Source of the DNA: Capra hircus
Lineage: Eukaryota > Chordata > Mammalia > Artiodactyla > Bovidae
Length of the DNA: 64,000 nt
Reading direction: 5' to 3'
NCBI RefSeq assembly: GCF_001704415.2
Contig: NC_030811.1
Coordinates: forward strand, 2,700,501 to 2,764,500
The notes beneath the pieces are model-generated. The model saw only the letters and a program-made list of their open reading frames with translations, was not told the DNA's origin and did not search any database. The stretch's first letter is position 1. Each line of letters begins with the position of its first letter. This document shows positions 1-11,949 of the stretch, piece after piece. The position numbers and the translations under genes were made by a program.

Positions 1-32
1 TCCGACATGACTGAGCGACTGAGCTGACTGCA
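1..32 (+). mobile_element. 3' tail of a Bov-A/BovB element, cut by the window edge
   Basis: The window opens in the characteristic 3' end shared by Bov-A SINEs and BovB (gacatgactgagcgactgag). The rest of the element lies outside the window. Confidence 0.75.
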
Positions 33-3000
33 GCTCCCCCTCTAGGCGGCCCAGCCGCTGGGTGTGGCCGGTGTCCTACCGGGGGAAACGTGCCCGGGGT
101 GGGGGTGGGCCGGGAATCTCCAAGGGAGAGGAAGGTGCTCGCCAGCCTTGGGGGGTGCGAAGCCCAGATGTGTATGTGTTTATACACGAATAACTGAGTC
201 ACATTGCTGCCACCTGAAATACAACATTCTGAATCAGCTACCCTCCAGGAGGAACTAAATTGTTTTTAATAAAAATAAATAAGTTAAAAAAGACGGAAGA
301 CTGAACAAGGAGTGACAGAGAGATGCAGACAAGGGAGCATGACCTGAGTGGTACCTCCCCTCGCCTGCGCCAGCCTGGTTGCTGGCCCCGTGGCAGAGTG
401 CACCGCGGCGTCTGTGTCCAGCCCCTCCCGGGCTTGGGCATCTGCCGGAGACTGCGGGTGTGGGTGGAAAGAACTGCCCAGGTGATTCTGACGCAGCTCC
501 CTTCTCCCTCCTCAGGTGAGACCCCTGCTTGGACCACGGCTCTGAGACACAGGGCCCAGGGCTGTGGGGACAGGAAAGACAGCATCCGGAGCTCCGTCCT
601 GCTCAGGGGACCGACCCCCAGCGGTGAGGCAGGTGGTCACGAAGAGTCAAGTGAGAAGAGCTGAGAAGGGGCGGCCGGTCCAGCTCCGGAGCCACAGCCG
701 AGAGCCTCATCCTCTCGCCAGCCCGCCCTCTGAAAACGCCTCCCCGGCCGTTTCCATTGCTGCAGCTGTTGCTCCCATGACAGACTGCACCCACTGGGCA
801 GAAATGGCTTCTCCCAGCTCCCTCGAGAGCCTCGGAGCAGCCCTGGGACGACCCGTGTCCCTCTCGCGAGTGGACGTCACTTTTGCCAACAGCCAGGATG
901 CCAGCTGCTTGCGGGCCAAGCCGGCCTGTGGGAGCCCTGGGCAGGGAGCGCTGGCAGAGGGGCTCTGCGTGTGCAGGGTGGAGCTGGGCTGACGGCCAGT
1001 CCTGACGGAGGCCCCGCCATGTCTCCAGGGACAGAGGAACGGGTCCCAGAGGGAGTGGGTTGAGACATATCCCCTACACCGTTTGTTTTCAAATCCTTGG
1101 AAGCAAACCTGGAGGATTCCGCACAGCACCAGGCTGGGAGCAGGAAGCTGCCTTCTGCTTTCTGCCCTTTATCTTCACGACAGACTCCTGGACAGAGGGC
1201 TACGTTTGTCCAAGCCTCAGCAGCCGCATCTGTAAAATGGGTATAAAACACCCGATACCCAGCCGATCCCACAGGGCCGCTGAGATGAGACCAGGCGCAG
1301 TCCTTGGGACACGCCTGACCCTAACAGAAGTAGAAGCACCTCCTTGGCCCCCAGAGCCCCGGCAGCTGGGCCAGCATCCGCTCCCCTCCCCCCGCCCAGG
1401 CCTGCCCCTCCTCCCAGTGCTTCCCACCCTCTGGGTGATTTGGCCTCAGTCTCCGGCCACGCAGACATTCCTGGTGGAATTACAGGAATCACACCATCCT
1501 CAAGCAAAATGCCGACTGCATCACTTCCCTGATGGGAAGCCTGTCTGGTGTCCAGCTGCTCACAGAGATCCAGCCATGGCCCCCCATCCCACCCACCCGC
1601 CCAAGCCCTGTGCACCCTCTGACCTCCCAGCTATTCCTTCTGACCAAGCGCCCCTCCTTACCGCATCCACTCCTCCAAGCTCGGCTCACCCTCAAACACG
1701 GGGCTGGAAGGCCAGCTCCTCTCCAGGGCTCCCTCCCGCCTCGCCGCCCCCTCGGCATCAGGGGCTCAGCCAGCGCTAGTCACCCTGCCTTGTCACCTGC
1801 CTGTCCTGACGTCCCTCCCGGATCCGTGAGCTCCTCCGGGGAGAAGTTCTCTGCACACAGCCAGCAGCACCTCGCAGGTGCTCAGCAAAGATGCAGAAAG
1901 AAGATGAAACTTGCTCCAGGAATGATCAGAGCGGGCAGCGGTAAAACCACATGTGCTGGGCGTGACCGTGAACTTGAGGGAGAGCCAGCATTTCGTCTAA
2001 TCGCTACTGCCGACCCTTGGGACTAGCCTGATGGCACAGATAAGGACGGGGGAGCTCAGCAAGATTTAAGTTGCTTCTGTCACAGCCAGTAAGCGGAGGG
2101 CCCAGACGCAGCCTGCCTGACGCAAAGCCCGTGCATATTCATCTGTCCTGGGCTGGTTTCACCTTGCCCATGGCTCTCCTCGACACTGCTGGGTCCCGCC
2201 GCAGAGCAGCCGCCCTGGCTCAAAGAAAGCCGAAGCGTGAAGCAATAAGAGCCCTCAGCACAGCGGACGTCCCTGTCCCCAGGAGCAAGCAAGACTGGCT
2301 GTATCACGGTCAGGACAATGATAGGGGCGTGGTGTTAGAAGGGCAGCCAGCCTAAGGGGTCCATTCCTCCCCTGCTCCTGCACTGGGGTAGTGTTGCTAA
2401 CAGGCTCACCGAGGACGTCGCTTGGGGAGGGGTGTGGTGATAACCAACCCCCCACCCCGGGCCCTTTGGCAGCTGGATGGCCTACAGCTGGGGATGAAGC
2501 CGAGAAAGCCTTCGGAGTGCAGCCCCAGCGCTCTTTTCCGTGTTAAGACATATATTAAAAGCATAACCGTGTTAAGGCGGATATTAAAAGCACAGCTGAG
2601 CGGGACTCCCTTCCAGGAGGGTTTTCATCACGCACGTGGGCCCCCAGGACCGTAGGGACCCTGAGCGGCTGCCCCAGGCCCTCCACCTGGCCGCAGTCAC
2701 CCCGGGACCCTTGCTGCTCAATTACTGCCATCATGAGCCGCTCCTCAAGCAGGGGTCATTTCTCTCGTCGAGCTAAAATCTAATATCGTACGTTCGAAAC
2801 AGCAGTCGGAGGAGCAAAGCATTCAGAGAGGCAGCCGGGCGGTGTCTGGGGAGAAAGGAGAGACTGGGTGGGCAGCTACGTCCTCGGTGGGGCTGTGGGT
2901 CGGTCCTCGTGGTCCACACCCTCGGACAAGCGCTCCTCGCTCCTCGGGGCTGGCTCTTGGGGGTGGGGAGCATCAGGCCCTCACGCCCCGATTCGCCAGA

Positions 3001-3643
3001 GCAAAACACTCACTACAGAAAAGGACGTTTGTTGGGGGCAACAGCCGCTCCAGAACCCGCCTGTCTCCCCAGACCCCCATCCCAGTCTGCCGCCGTTCCC
3101 AGAAGATGACTTGAGAAGGGGCCGCAGTGTGGGGACCGAGAGGGTGGGCTTCCAGGCTGAGGGCAGAAGCAGGCCCCGCTGGTCCGGACGCCCTGGGTCT
3201 CGGTGATCATGGCCAGGCTCCGTCACCAGGGCAGTGAGAGCCAGGCCGCCCCCTCCAGTCCTGCCAGGGCGTCCAGCGTGGAAAGAGCCACCGGGGGCTC
3301 CTTCAGGGCTGCAGTTTCGGCTCAGCCCGAGATCTTCTGAAAGTGAAACCGGGCCTTCCCAAAAGCCAGCCTGGAGCACACATTTCAAACCCAGCCTGCA
3401 CAAAACCGAGGCTTCTGCCTCGTCCCAGGCACACGGGGGCTGGGTGCCCCCGGAGGCCTCTGGTAACACGTGGAGAAGGCGGCCTGGAAGTCTCTGAGGG
3501 CAGTGCTTGGCTTTCTGAGTAAAGCGGTAACCTTGACACGGAAGGAAAACGCACTCTCGCTCGGCTAGGGCGATGGGCTCAGAATGGAGATTCTAAAGAC
3601 AGCATCACTCATTAAAAATCGGATTTTCATTTTTCTTCCAGCC
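33..3643. other. Intergenic sequence, no gene recognised
   Basis: GC-rich unique sequence. The open frames overlap on both strands, lack recognisable domains and look like GC-driven chance frames. Apart from one MIR-like patch, I see no RNA gene and no young repeat. Confidence 0.6.
1195..1310 (+). repeat. MIR-like SINE fragment
   Basis: The segment carries the MIR core and tail signature: a 'cctcag...catctgtaaaatggg' block followed by a degenerate 'cacagggccgctgagatgag' stretch. This corresponds to the 3' half of mammalian-wide MIR. It is old and diverged, and the boundaries are approximate. Confidence 0.55.
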
Positions 3644-3861
3644 AAAGTGAAAGTGAAATTGAAGTCGCTCAGTCATGTCCAACTCTTTGGGACCCCATGA
3701 TCTTTAGCCCACCAGGCTCCTCTGTCCATGGGATTCTTCAGGCAAGAATACTGGAGTGGGTTGCCATTTCCTTCTCCAGGGGATCTTCCCAACCCAGGGA
3801 TCGAACACAGCTCTCCTGCACTGCAGGCAGACGCTTTAACCTCTGAGCCACCAGGGAAGCC
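3644..3861 (-). mobile_element. Bov-tA SINE, near full length, reverse orientation
   Basis: The element starts with the reversed 3' end (gaagtcgctcagtcatgtcc). It runs through the 'ccaggctcctctgtccatgg' core and ends in the reversed tRNA-like head (ctgagccaccagggaagcc). Both parts are present, so it is close to full length. Confidence 0.93.
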
Positions 3862-5606
3862 AAAGTCCAGCCTAATTTCTGAAGCCCAGTTCCTGAAGCC
3901 AAACCAAACAAAACCAAAAAACCCAAAACGTTTCAGTCCCGCAGCCGTCCGCCCCGAAGATGCGGAGATGGAAGCGCAGGCACGCAGACACCTGGTTTCC
4001 TGGGTGACTCATAGATTCCCATCTGTCTGGTCTGTAAACGCCGACCCCAGGCTGCAGGCAGGCCGCTTCCTCAGGCCTCACTGGCTGCTTTTCTCTGAAC
4101 ACCGTGGGCAGCTTTGGAACCTGTGCCTGTGAGGAGCGTGGACTAATCCCGTGGCGTCCGTCTCGGGCCCTGCATACCGAAAGTGGTTCTCTGACATCCT
4201 AAAGGCTCTGGCTGCCGAGGGTCCTCCCTGGTGGGGACGGGGAGCTCGCGCGGCCTGCCAGCCTGCAGGTCAGCCCTCTGCCCTCGCACACAGGGGCTGT
4301 CACAGCTGTTTCTTTTTTAAAAATAAAACTGCAAAATACCTGCTTTCCTCTTTTCAATTCCGCCATGTTTTCCGAGAACCACCATCCTGTGAGTTTGTAC
4401 GGTTAATGCTTTTCCCCACTCACACAGGCACAATTTGGGAAGAGACTCTCCCTGTTTGCAAGAAATAACATTGAGTGTGTTTTGGTTTGGAGTTCACTCC
4501 CGTGGAGAGGGACCCCTGGCCCCACCGCCTCCGTGCTGGGTCCCAGAGTGGACTCCCGACCCGAGTGAGGCAGCCTGGCGTCTGTCCATCCACCCGTCCT
4601 CGGCCTCTCTGTCCACATCACAGAGCTGGTGACCGCCGAGCACTGTGGGCTCCAGGACCAGATTCCTGAGCGTAAGCCAAGCATGTCTGTAAGAGTCCCC
4701 TTCTCGTTCCGCGGGAGAAACACTCGGAAGGAGCTTCCCAGGCAGGATTGGAGTCCGGGTCTCCCTGGCTCGGCTCAGAGCATCAGGTCCCCTTGGAGGC
4801 TGATGGCGGGGGGTGGGGGTGATGACTTCAGCGTGACGACCCTCAGAGACGTGTGTCCCCTCCACTGAACACGGGGCGCCCCCCACCCCGAGTGCAGAAC
4901 AACACACGGAGCGTGTCTTGGAGCTTCCAGCCTGCCTCTCCACCAGCACCGGGGGTGACCGGGGGGAAGGGGACAGTGCCATGCACAGGGAAAGGGAGGG
5001 GGAACACGGGGGACAAGACCCCCCCCAGGGGGCCCAGCTCTGGACTGTTATCTTTGCATGAGTCACTGAAGGGTTGGGTTTGCAGAACAGTCATTCCCAC
5101 AGCCAGTAAGTAAGTGACCCAGGACTTTCCTCCCTTTCCATGATGGGGGCCGAGGTGTGCAAAGACTTCCCCATCATGGGGGCAGGGGTCGGGGGAATGA
5201 AAATCGTGGTTCGCCCTGCTCTGCACCCTGCGCCCTCCTCCACCTGCTCTCAGCCCGGGATGGACATTCTGGACAGCCAGCGAGCTCCTCGGCCTGGGGT
5301 CCGGGTGGGCTCGGGCAGAGAGGACCGGCAGAAGCCAGAGGTGGAGGAGAGTGAGAGGTGTCTGCAGGGTCCCCGAGGGCCACCGCCTGTTCCCCCGCCC
5401 CGCCCTTGCGGTTCGGGCTGCTGGTGGTGACGGCTCCCTGGCACACCATCTGTACCGTCACCTGGGCTCCCGACACTGAACCCACGACTCACCACGCTTC
5501 TCTGTTTCCCCCTTAGGAAGGGGCTGGCACTTCCTGCCATCTGATGATTAACTCAAAGTCGTTCACAGACAACCTGTTATCTTTGGGGTGAAGCGCACCC
5601 TTTCAC
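3862..5606. other. Intergenic sequence, no gene recognised
   Basis: GC-rich unique sequence with poly-C and poly-G patches near 4,870-5,030. No recognisable protein, RNA or repeat family was found. Confidence 0.55.
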
Positions 5607-5825
5607 AGCTTCCCAGGTGGCGCTAATGGTCAAGAACCTGCCTGCCAATGCAGGATGTGTAAGAGACGCAGGTTCGATCCCTGGGTCGGGAAGATCCCCT
5701 GGAGGAGGGCATGGCAACCCATTCCAGTCTTCTTGCCTGGAGAATCCCACGGACAGAGGAGCCTGGTGGGCTACAGTCCATGGGGTCGCAAAGAGTTGGG
5801 CACAACTGAGCGACTTGGCACGCAC
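5607..5825 (+). mobile_element. Bov-tA SINE, forward, near full length
   Basis: It begins with the tRNA-like head (cttcccaggtggcgctaatgg), including a B-box-like 'ggttcgatccctgggtcggg'. It continues into the Bov-A core and ends at 'gcacaactgagcgac'. A small internal expansion (gtgtaagagacgc) lies in the tRNA part. Confidence 0.93.
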
Positions 5826-6810
5826 CCCCTTTTCACAGGCCCTCTCCATGGGTGGCTCCCAAGCCACCGGTCCATGCTGACTTCAGCCAAGGAGCACCTC
5901 CTCCAGGAGCACCTGCAGGCCACGCTCACCTCCTCCCGGCCTCCCCGAGGCTGCTCCTTGGCCAGAACTGGCCCGTATCCACCTGATCACCCTGGTAGCA
6001 CCTTTAATGACCCGGCGCCTGGTTCTCATGTCCTTTCCTGCCAGAATCCTTCCCTGATCTCAGACCAAGTACTGAGGCAAGCGTCACATTCATGTTCCTG
6101 GAAGCAGCCCCCTTCCCACCCTCCTACCCCCGCCCCAGCACAGACAGCTCAAGGTCCCGCTGCTGGGCGGGGGGATAGCGCTGACTGGCCTCTGGACCCT
6201 CCTGCGTATTGGGGGTGGTTCCTTCTACTCAGGAGAAGGGCGTCACCATGAGCCTCCTTGCTGGGGGCTGCACCGGGACCAAAGGTCGACTCGGCAGAAT
6301 CACGGAGCGTTGACAGGCTTTGGCCCCAAGACATAGGGCTAAAATTCTGCCTCCACGCCTTGCTGGCTGGGCACCTCAACCAGGACCTGACCTTCAGGCC
6401 TGGGATTCCTCGCATTGCCTTGCAGGGTTGTAGGGCGACCCCAACCCCGCTCTCACCTGACCCAGGGAGAAGGTGGCCTGGCTTCAGGCCCCTGCACTGG
6501 CCCCGCGACCTGGGCAGTCTGAGGTATCACGGGACCACTCGGAACTTCGGTTTCTTCTTTGAGAAACTGTGGCTTTGGAGGAGTGTCTGACCTTTCATCA
6601 GAGGGGGAAGACCCTGGGGCTGGACCTTATGTTCCCCTCCAGTCTGAATTTCTCCCTCCTAGAGCTAACTGTCCTTTTCATCTTGTTCTGACTCACAGTT
6701 CAGATTGCCTCCTCCCAACACTCCTTTATCCAGTGGTCCTGTGGCCCCAGGAATCTTAGGCCAAAGGCTTTTCCATGACCATGACTGCATCCCCAGCAAG
6801 AATGTGCCAC
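5826..6810. other. Intergenic sequence, no gene recognised
   Basis: Unique sequence between two SINEs. Open frames are short and carry no recognisable domain. Confidence 0.55.
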
Positions 6811-6933
6811 TGGGACTTCCCTGGTGGCCAGTGGTTAAGACCCCACGCTTCCAATGCAGGGACGAGGGTTCGATTCCTGGTCAGGGAACTCAGATTCCCC
6901 CATGCCTTGCCGCAAAAAAAGAAAAGAAAAAAA
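6811..6933 (+). mobile_element. CHR-type tRNA-derived SINE
   Basis: It has the cetartiodactyl CHR head: 'gggacttccctggtggccag', then 'ggttcgattcctggtcaggg'. It ends in an A-rich tail interrupted by G. Orientation is forward. Confidence 0.88.
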
Positions 6934-7102
6934 TGCATTGCTTTTTATACACAGGGGAACTGAAGGAAAGAACAGATGAAATGGAGTTTAATTGACCACT
7001 TTTAGCACAACAGCCCCATGGCACTCACGCTCTGATGACGGTATATCCACAACCCCATCTCCAAATTAAAAATGCCAAACAGTTTTTCCCACAAGAGACC
7101 TT

Positions 7103-7326
7103 GTGCGGTGCACTAAGTCACTTCAGTCTTGTCCAGCTCTTTGTGATCCCGTGGACCATAGCCCGCCAGGCTCCTCTGTCCATGGGGATTCTCCAGGCAA
7201 GAATGCTGGAGTGGATTGCCATGCCCTCCTCCAGGGGATCTTCCCAATCCAGGGAGCAAACCCAGGTCTCTTATGTCTCCTGCATTGCCAGGTGGGTTCT
7301 TTATCACTAGCGCACCTGGGAAGCCC
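7103..7326 (-). mobile_element. Bov-tA SINE, reverse, subtype with a 'tgc-ctaagtcacttcag' end
   Basis: Reversed Bov-A core (ctcctctgtccatggggatt) and reversed tRNA-like head ending 'cgcacctgggaagccc'. The 5' side carries the 'gcactaagtcacttcagt' variant of the 3' end, seen again at 43,724. Confidence 0.92.
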
Positions 7327-8784
7327 AAAAGAACCCTTAAAGTAAGCTAACTTTAAACGCCCTTGGACAGGCCAGAAAACTCGAAAGGCTTTGACAGGCT
7401 GACGCCCAACGGTGTGACCCACACACCAACTCTGTCTTCCCCACGCTGGGATGGAAGGCTGAGCGCTCTGGTCCAAGAAACCAGAACCCCTGCCCCAGGT
7501 CGTCCGCTCTTTGGTGAGGACGCCTCCAAGATGACATGCCGTGACGATGGCAAGTGGCTGCCTTTGGACACCGCTTAACACTCTTCAAAGTCGCTTCCAT
7601 TTTCCCATTGAGGCATCTAACAACCCACGGAGCTGGCTTTTGTAGCCTCGTTCTGTGATGACAGAACAGCCTGCCTGAGAGACTGCGTGAAGAGGGGAAA
7701 CGCCCCTTCCACACATGGATCAGGCAAAGCAGCCCAGCCCCTTCTGGCACACTCCCCGAGCTCTGCAGAACGTCCTGTGCTGGCCAGGTGGATCCGCCTT
7801 GACCCACACACTCTGTGCAGACACCCCACCAGAGGAACTCCAGTGTCCGGTCTGAGTCGGGAGGAGGGGGAAGGGGTGGCCACTGAGTCAAGCTGAGAGG
7901 TCCGTCCAGACATCAAAGCCTGGGCAGGGGCTTGTGATAACCCCTCATTCCCAACAGCAGAGCTGACGCTCCTGCAGGCACTGGCCTGGTGCCGTTTAAC
8001 CCCCACACACCTGCCTCCCGCTCTAGAAAGCGGGGAGTGATGAAAATGCCACCATCACAGACTTGCCACGAGGACCATGTGAACTGATCCACGGAGTGTG
8101 CGTGGGACCGCGCTGGTTCCCGGTACCTGCTGCCTGAGCGTCTGAATGACGTGGCAGCGTCTCAGCTCTGGACAAGCACTCACTCAGAATTCTGCTGTGC
8201 GGGGACAAGCCTCACTGACCCTACAATTCCACCTGTGCACAAGGTCGGGGAAACGATGGGCTGGCAGGGAAGGGCATCTGCTTCCTCCACAGGCTGGAGG
8301 AAGCAGCAGGCTCTTTGGGAGGTGAAGGGGCTCCATCTGAGGTCAGAATGCTTCCTTGGCCTGAGGCATCGACCCGTAGTTGGGGGCCGAGTCTCACTTT
8401 TACTCCAGCCACTGACCTCGTATATCATTTACCAGGGGTGCAGAAGTTCTGGCTACAGAGCCGCCACAGCCACCTGGTCTACCTGCATGCCCTCTGCAAC
8501 ACCACCCTGCCCAGGCAGGATGTGAACTACAGCACACGCAGGCTGGAACCCTGAATTTTCTGGGTTGGGGACTGCTTGTCCAGGTTTTAATCTGCGTCAT
8601 CTCCTTCCATATGGCAACAAGACATTCTTTTCCCTGTACACCAGAGATTAGGGTAGAAAAAGAAATGTTTGAATTTACGCTACCATAAGTCCTGTCTTCT
8701 TGGGACACAATTTCCAGGCAAAGGGGCTTAAATCAGTAAAATGCCCCTTCTATTCCCACGGACAAAGAGGTGGTAGAGATACTT
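7327..8784. other. Intergenic sequence, no gene recognised
   Basis: Unique sequence. Nothing beyond chance open frames was recognised. Confidence 0.5.
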
Positions 8785-8980
8785 GTGAAAGTGAAAGCTG
8801 CTCGTTTGTGTCCGACTCTTTGCAACTCCAGGGACTATACAGTCCTTGGAATTCTCCAGGCCAGAACACTGGCATGGGTGGCCTTTCCCTTCTCCAGGGG
8901 ATCCTCCCAACCCAGGGATCGAACCCAGGTCTCCCTCATGGCAGGCGGATTCTTTACCAGCTGAGCCACCTGGGAGGCCC
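8785..8980 (-). mobile_element. Bov-tA SINE, reverse
   Basis: It begins 'tgaaagtgaaagctgctcg', carries the reversed Bov-A core, and ends in the reversed tRNA head 'ctgagccacctgggaggccc'. The central segment is slightly shortened and diverged. Confidence 0.92.
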
Positions 8981-9499
8981 AGAGATGCTTGCACTTGCAT
9001 TAATTAGACAGCTACGCAGGCATGCCTGTGAAAGGCTCTGTCAACCTGGGGATACAGGAGGAGCGAGGTTCGGTGTCAGGACAGGCCGGGAAACACAGTG
9101 CCACGGCACCCTGGGGTGCACACCCCGACAGATCTCGGTCTTGGTGCTATGGAAGCCTGGGGCGGGGCCCTTCCCAGCCTGGATGGGGAGCCGGTTGGGG
9201 AATAGTACCCAGAAGAGGCCTTCTCAGGGAGGCGTCTAGCTTTGTTTTATGATACAGATTCCGAACTGAAAGAGACCTCTGTGTTCAGGACGTTTTGACA
9301 GTTAAAAAAAACACAAAACCTGACAGTCTCTCTGGAAGTGAGAGGCATGGCTCACAGGTGACTCGCCCCCGCCAGGCCCCCAGCCTGGCCCCCCCAGGCG
9401 TACTCCTGCTCCCAGGGCTTTGAGGGAAGGTGGCTACCTGGGTGCTTCTGCCAGGGACTAGCTAGCAGGGGCAGGCTTAGGGGGAAGAGACCCCAAAGG

Positions 9500-9580
9500 T
9501 AAGCCAGTGGGTCTCCACCTTGGCGCTGCTTAGAATCACCAGAAGGGCTTTAATATGCTCCCTGGGGGCTCTGCACGCAG
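9500..9580 (+). repeat. Possible MER5A-like DNA transposon relic
   Basis: The phrase 'gcttagaatcaccagaaggg' resembles the MER5A core (cagaatcacctggagggctt). Divergence is high and the boundaries are approximate. Confidence 0.35.
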
Positions 9581-9654
9581 CCAGAAGGTGCTGGAATCCA
9601 GAGGCCTGAGCTTGGTGCACAAAACCGGATATCCTGTGTCCAGGTTTATTTTAG

Positions 9655-9860
9655 GTTTTAATATTTTTTTAAAATTGAAGTCTAGTTGATTGACGATGGT
9701 GTGTTAACTTCTGCCATCCAGCCGGGATCCAGTTACGGCAAATCTATACTCATGCGCTTCATATTCTTCCCCACCGTGGTTTATCGCAGCATATTGAATA
9801 TAGCTCCCCGTGCTCCACGGGAAGACCTTGCTGCTCACTCCCGTGTCTTATTTCGTGTGT
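9655..9860 (-). repeat. LINE-1 3'-end fragment, reverse
   Basis: It opens with a T-rich run and 'aaattgaagtctagttgatt', then 'tggtttatcgcagcatattg' and 'aatatagctccccgtgctcc'. This series is common in artiodactyl L1 3' ends. The leading T-run places the poly(A) end at the left, hence the minus strand. Confidence 0.6.
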
Positions 9861-10190
9861 GCAGCCTGCTGGATGTGTGGGACAGAGGATGGCTTTTCCG
9901 TTTCCGGGAGGAGGCCTACCCGCGGGGGCCAAGGGGCCTGTCAAACATCACAGATGTGACGAGAGGTGTGGAGTAGAGTCCCCGAGTCCAGTGCCTGCCC
10001 CCCCACCGGCCAGAGGTCCTGGCTGTAAGTCTCCGGACTCCGTGGAGCTGCTGCCGAGGACACAGCTGTGAGTTCCCGAGGACCCCTTGCTTTCAAGGGG
10101 GCCACAGGGCCCCGCCGCTCCCCGGGGTGAGCTGTTTCATCACAGATGCCTCGTGGGGGCTGCAAGCCTTGGCTGCCACGTGTAGTCCCG

Positions 10191-10207
10191 GCGCCCCCTG
10201 GATGCCA
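10191..10207 (-). promoter_or_regulatory. CTCF-like binding motif (minus orientation)
   Basis: Plus-strand gcgccccctggatgcca is the reverse complement of tggcatccagggggcgc. That matches the vertebrate CTCF core (TGGCCACCAGGGGGCGC) at nearly every position. Occupancy cannot be read from sequence. Confidence 0.6.
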
Positions 10208-10321
10208 GCTCCCAAGGGACCAGGGGCTGGGGCGATGGCTCCAGGGACAAAGGTGGCTGGAGCACCCTAGGTCTCCTGGAGGACAGGGGGCCAAGGAGGA
10301 GGCCAGCCTGCTCCCTGGGAG

Positions 10322-10337
10322 CCACGAGGGGGCCGCC
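10322..10337 (+). promoter_or_regulatory. CTCF-like binding motif (plus orientation)
   Basis: ccacgagggggccgcc matches the CTCF core CCANNAGGGGGC. It lies about 115 bp from the opposed motif at 10,191, giving a divergent pair. Confidence 0.55.
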
Positions 10338-11949
10338 AGGACGCCCACCCTGTGCTGCCAGGGCCTCATGGCCTTTCGGGACTCACAGTCCACTCTCAGG
10401 GGCCCCCAGGGTCCACCCTCAGGCCCGAGAGGAGCAGAGCACAGAGGGGAAATGATTCTCGGAGGCTCAGTGGGAGAAGGCAGCCGGTCTGGGGGTGCTG
10501 TACCCGCAGGCCAAGCTGCACTGGAGCCAATGGGCACACCAGGCCCTGGAAGAGGCTCTCAGACGCCCAGCTCCAGAACTTCTTGTCTGTGGTCCCAAGT
10601 CATCCGGTTCGTGGGGCTTTGCCACGGTCGCCCCAGGAAGCTGTCAGAGATGGGTAAAGTGCCACTGGACGGAACCGCGGGGAGGCCAGGGAAGGCTGTG
10701 CAGGCCAGCTCCAGCAACCCCAATACCTGCCAGGAGGCTGTGCATGGAGGCGGACGGAGGCGGGGGACCTTTTAGAGGTGCCCAAGTTCATAACCCCGTG
10801 TGACAGCCAGGCGCAGCCCAGCAAGGGCACCAGGGTAGAGAGGGCTGAGGCCAGAGCCCCCACCTGGGGGGTCCCTCTTGGGAAGCAGGGCAGGTGTGAG
10901 CCCCTGGAAGATGACCCTTGCCCTCTTGGCCTCCCTAGCCCTCAGTGGGTGTCTGGGACACAGAAGAGGCTCAGAATAAGCCAGTGGCCGTTTGCTGCCC
11001 CTGGACTGGCTGGCACTCATGTGACCCCTGGCCCCCTCCCCATCCCAGCCTGGAAGACATTGAAGCCTGAGAGATTTGAGAACAGCGCTGGGGTACTCCC
11101 TCCCCAAATGAAACCAGCCGCTCAGCCAGACAGTGAGAGGGCCTCGGCCTCCAGGGTGGGAACGGAAGGAGCTTGGGACAAAGTATATCTTTATTTTCAT
11201 GCGGCCCTACAACTCACCTGCCCAGTCTGGCCCGGCCAGGACCACTCCACCAAAGGGATGGCCCCAGGATCCCCACTGACCCTCTCGCCTCCCCTCCAGC
11301 CTGTGCCCACTCTCCCTGATTTGTTTCACTTGGAGAAATACTTCTGTTTTGATTTAGCTACACTCCCGTCATCTCTTATACGAGCCCCTCCCCCACACCA
11401 GGTCACGCTAGGTGGTCCATCCCCGACGTGGGTATCTGAGGCCTCTGGGAACGTTCCGGGACCCCACCACTCCAGCGATGGGGTGTAAGCAAAATGTTTG
11501 CACTAGTCTTTCCTGGCGGGTTGACTTTGCACAGGAAACAAAATATTCCCGCCGGAAGCAACTTGAGAAGTGACCACACACTCAGGGTTTTCCTGGATGA
11601 GACCTGCTCAAGGTCACACCAAGAGGCACTGGGTCACATTCAGGGTCACGCTCAGGTGGTTGGTGACAGCTGGGCATCCCCAGGAGCGGGTCCCTCCTGC
11701 CTGTTCCTCTGCCCCTTTCTTTCTCCAGCTCCTTCATGGCCACCCCTGCCCCCTCCCACCAGGTCCCCAGCCCATCCTCCCACCTGTCCCCACCTCCGGC
11801 CTGGGGCCCTCCATGTCCCAGCCCCGCTGCTCCTCCGCCACCCCCTACAGGAAGCCCGCGGGCCTCTCTTTCCCAGACCTACTGAAGAGGCTTTAGGATG
11901 AGAGCCTGAATCCAAGTAGGTCTGCAGGTGGGGGCGGGTGGTCTTAACT

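Larger units (their letters stand above)
9861..11940. other. Start of the SINE/BovB-free block; no gene recognised
   Basis: Unique GC-rich sequence with no young repeats. It includes the two opposed CTCF-like motifs annotated separately. Plus-strand frames of about 200-240 codons here are proline/glycine-rich, overlap other frames and resemble no family I know. Confidence 0.5.

Noticed and set aside
5607..5825. tRNA gene from the A/B-box-like sequence
   Set aside because: The box-like sequence is the tRNA-derived head of Bov-tA; it lacks a complete cloverleaf and is followed by the Bov-A core.
10146..11488. Two plus-strand frames of 209 and 236 codons
   Set aside because: No recognisable domain, no repeat or codon signature, and overlapping frames on the other strand.
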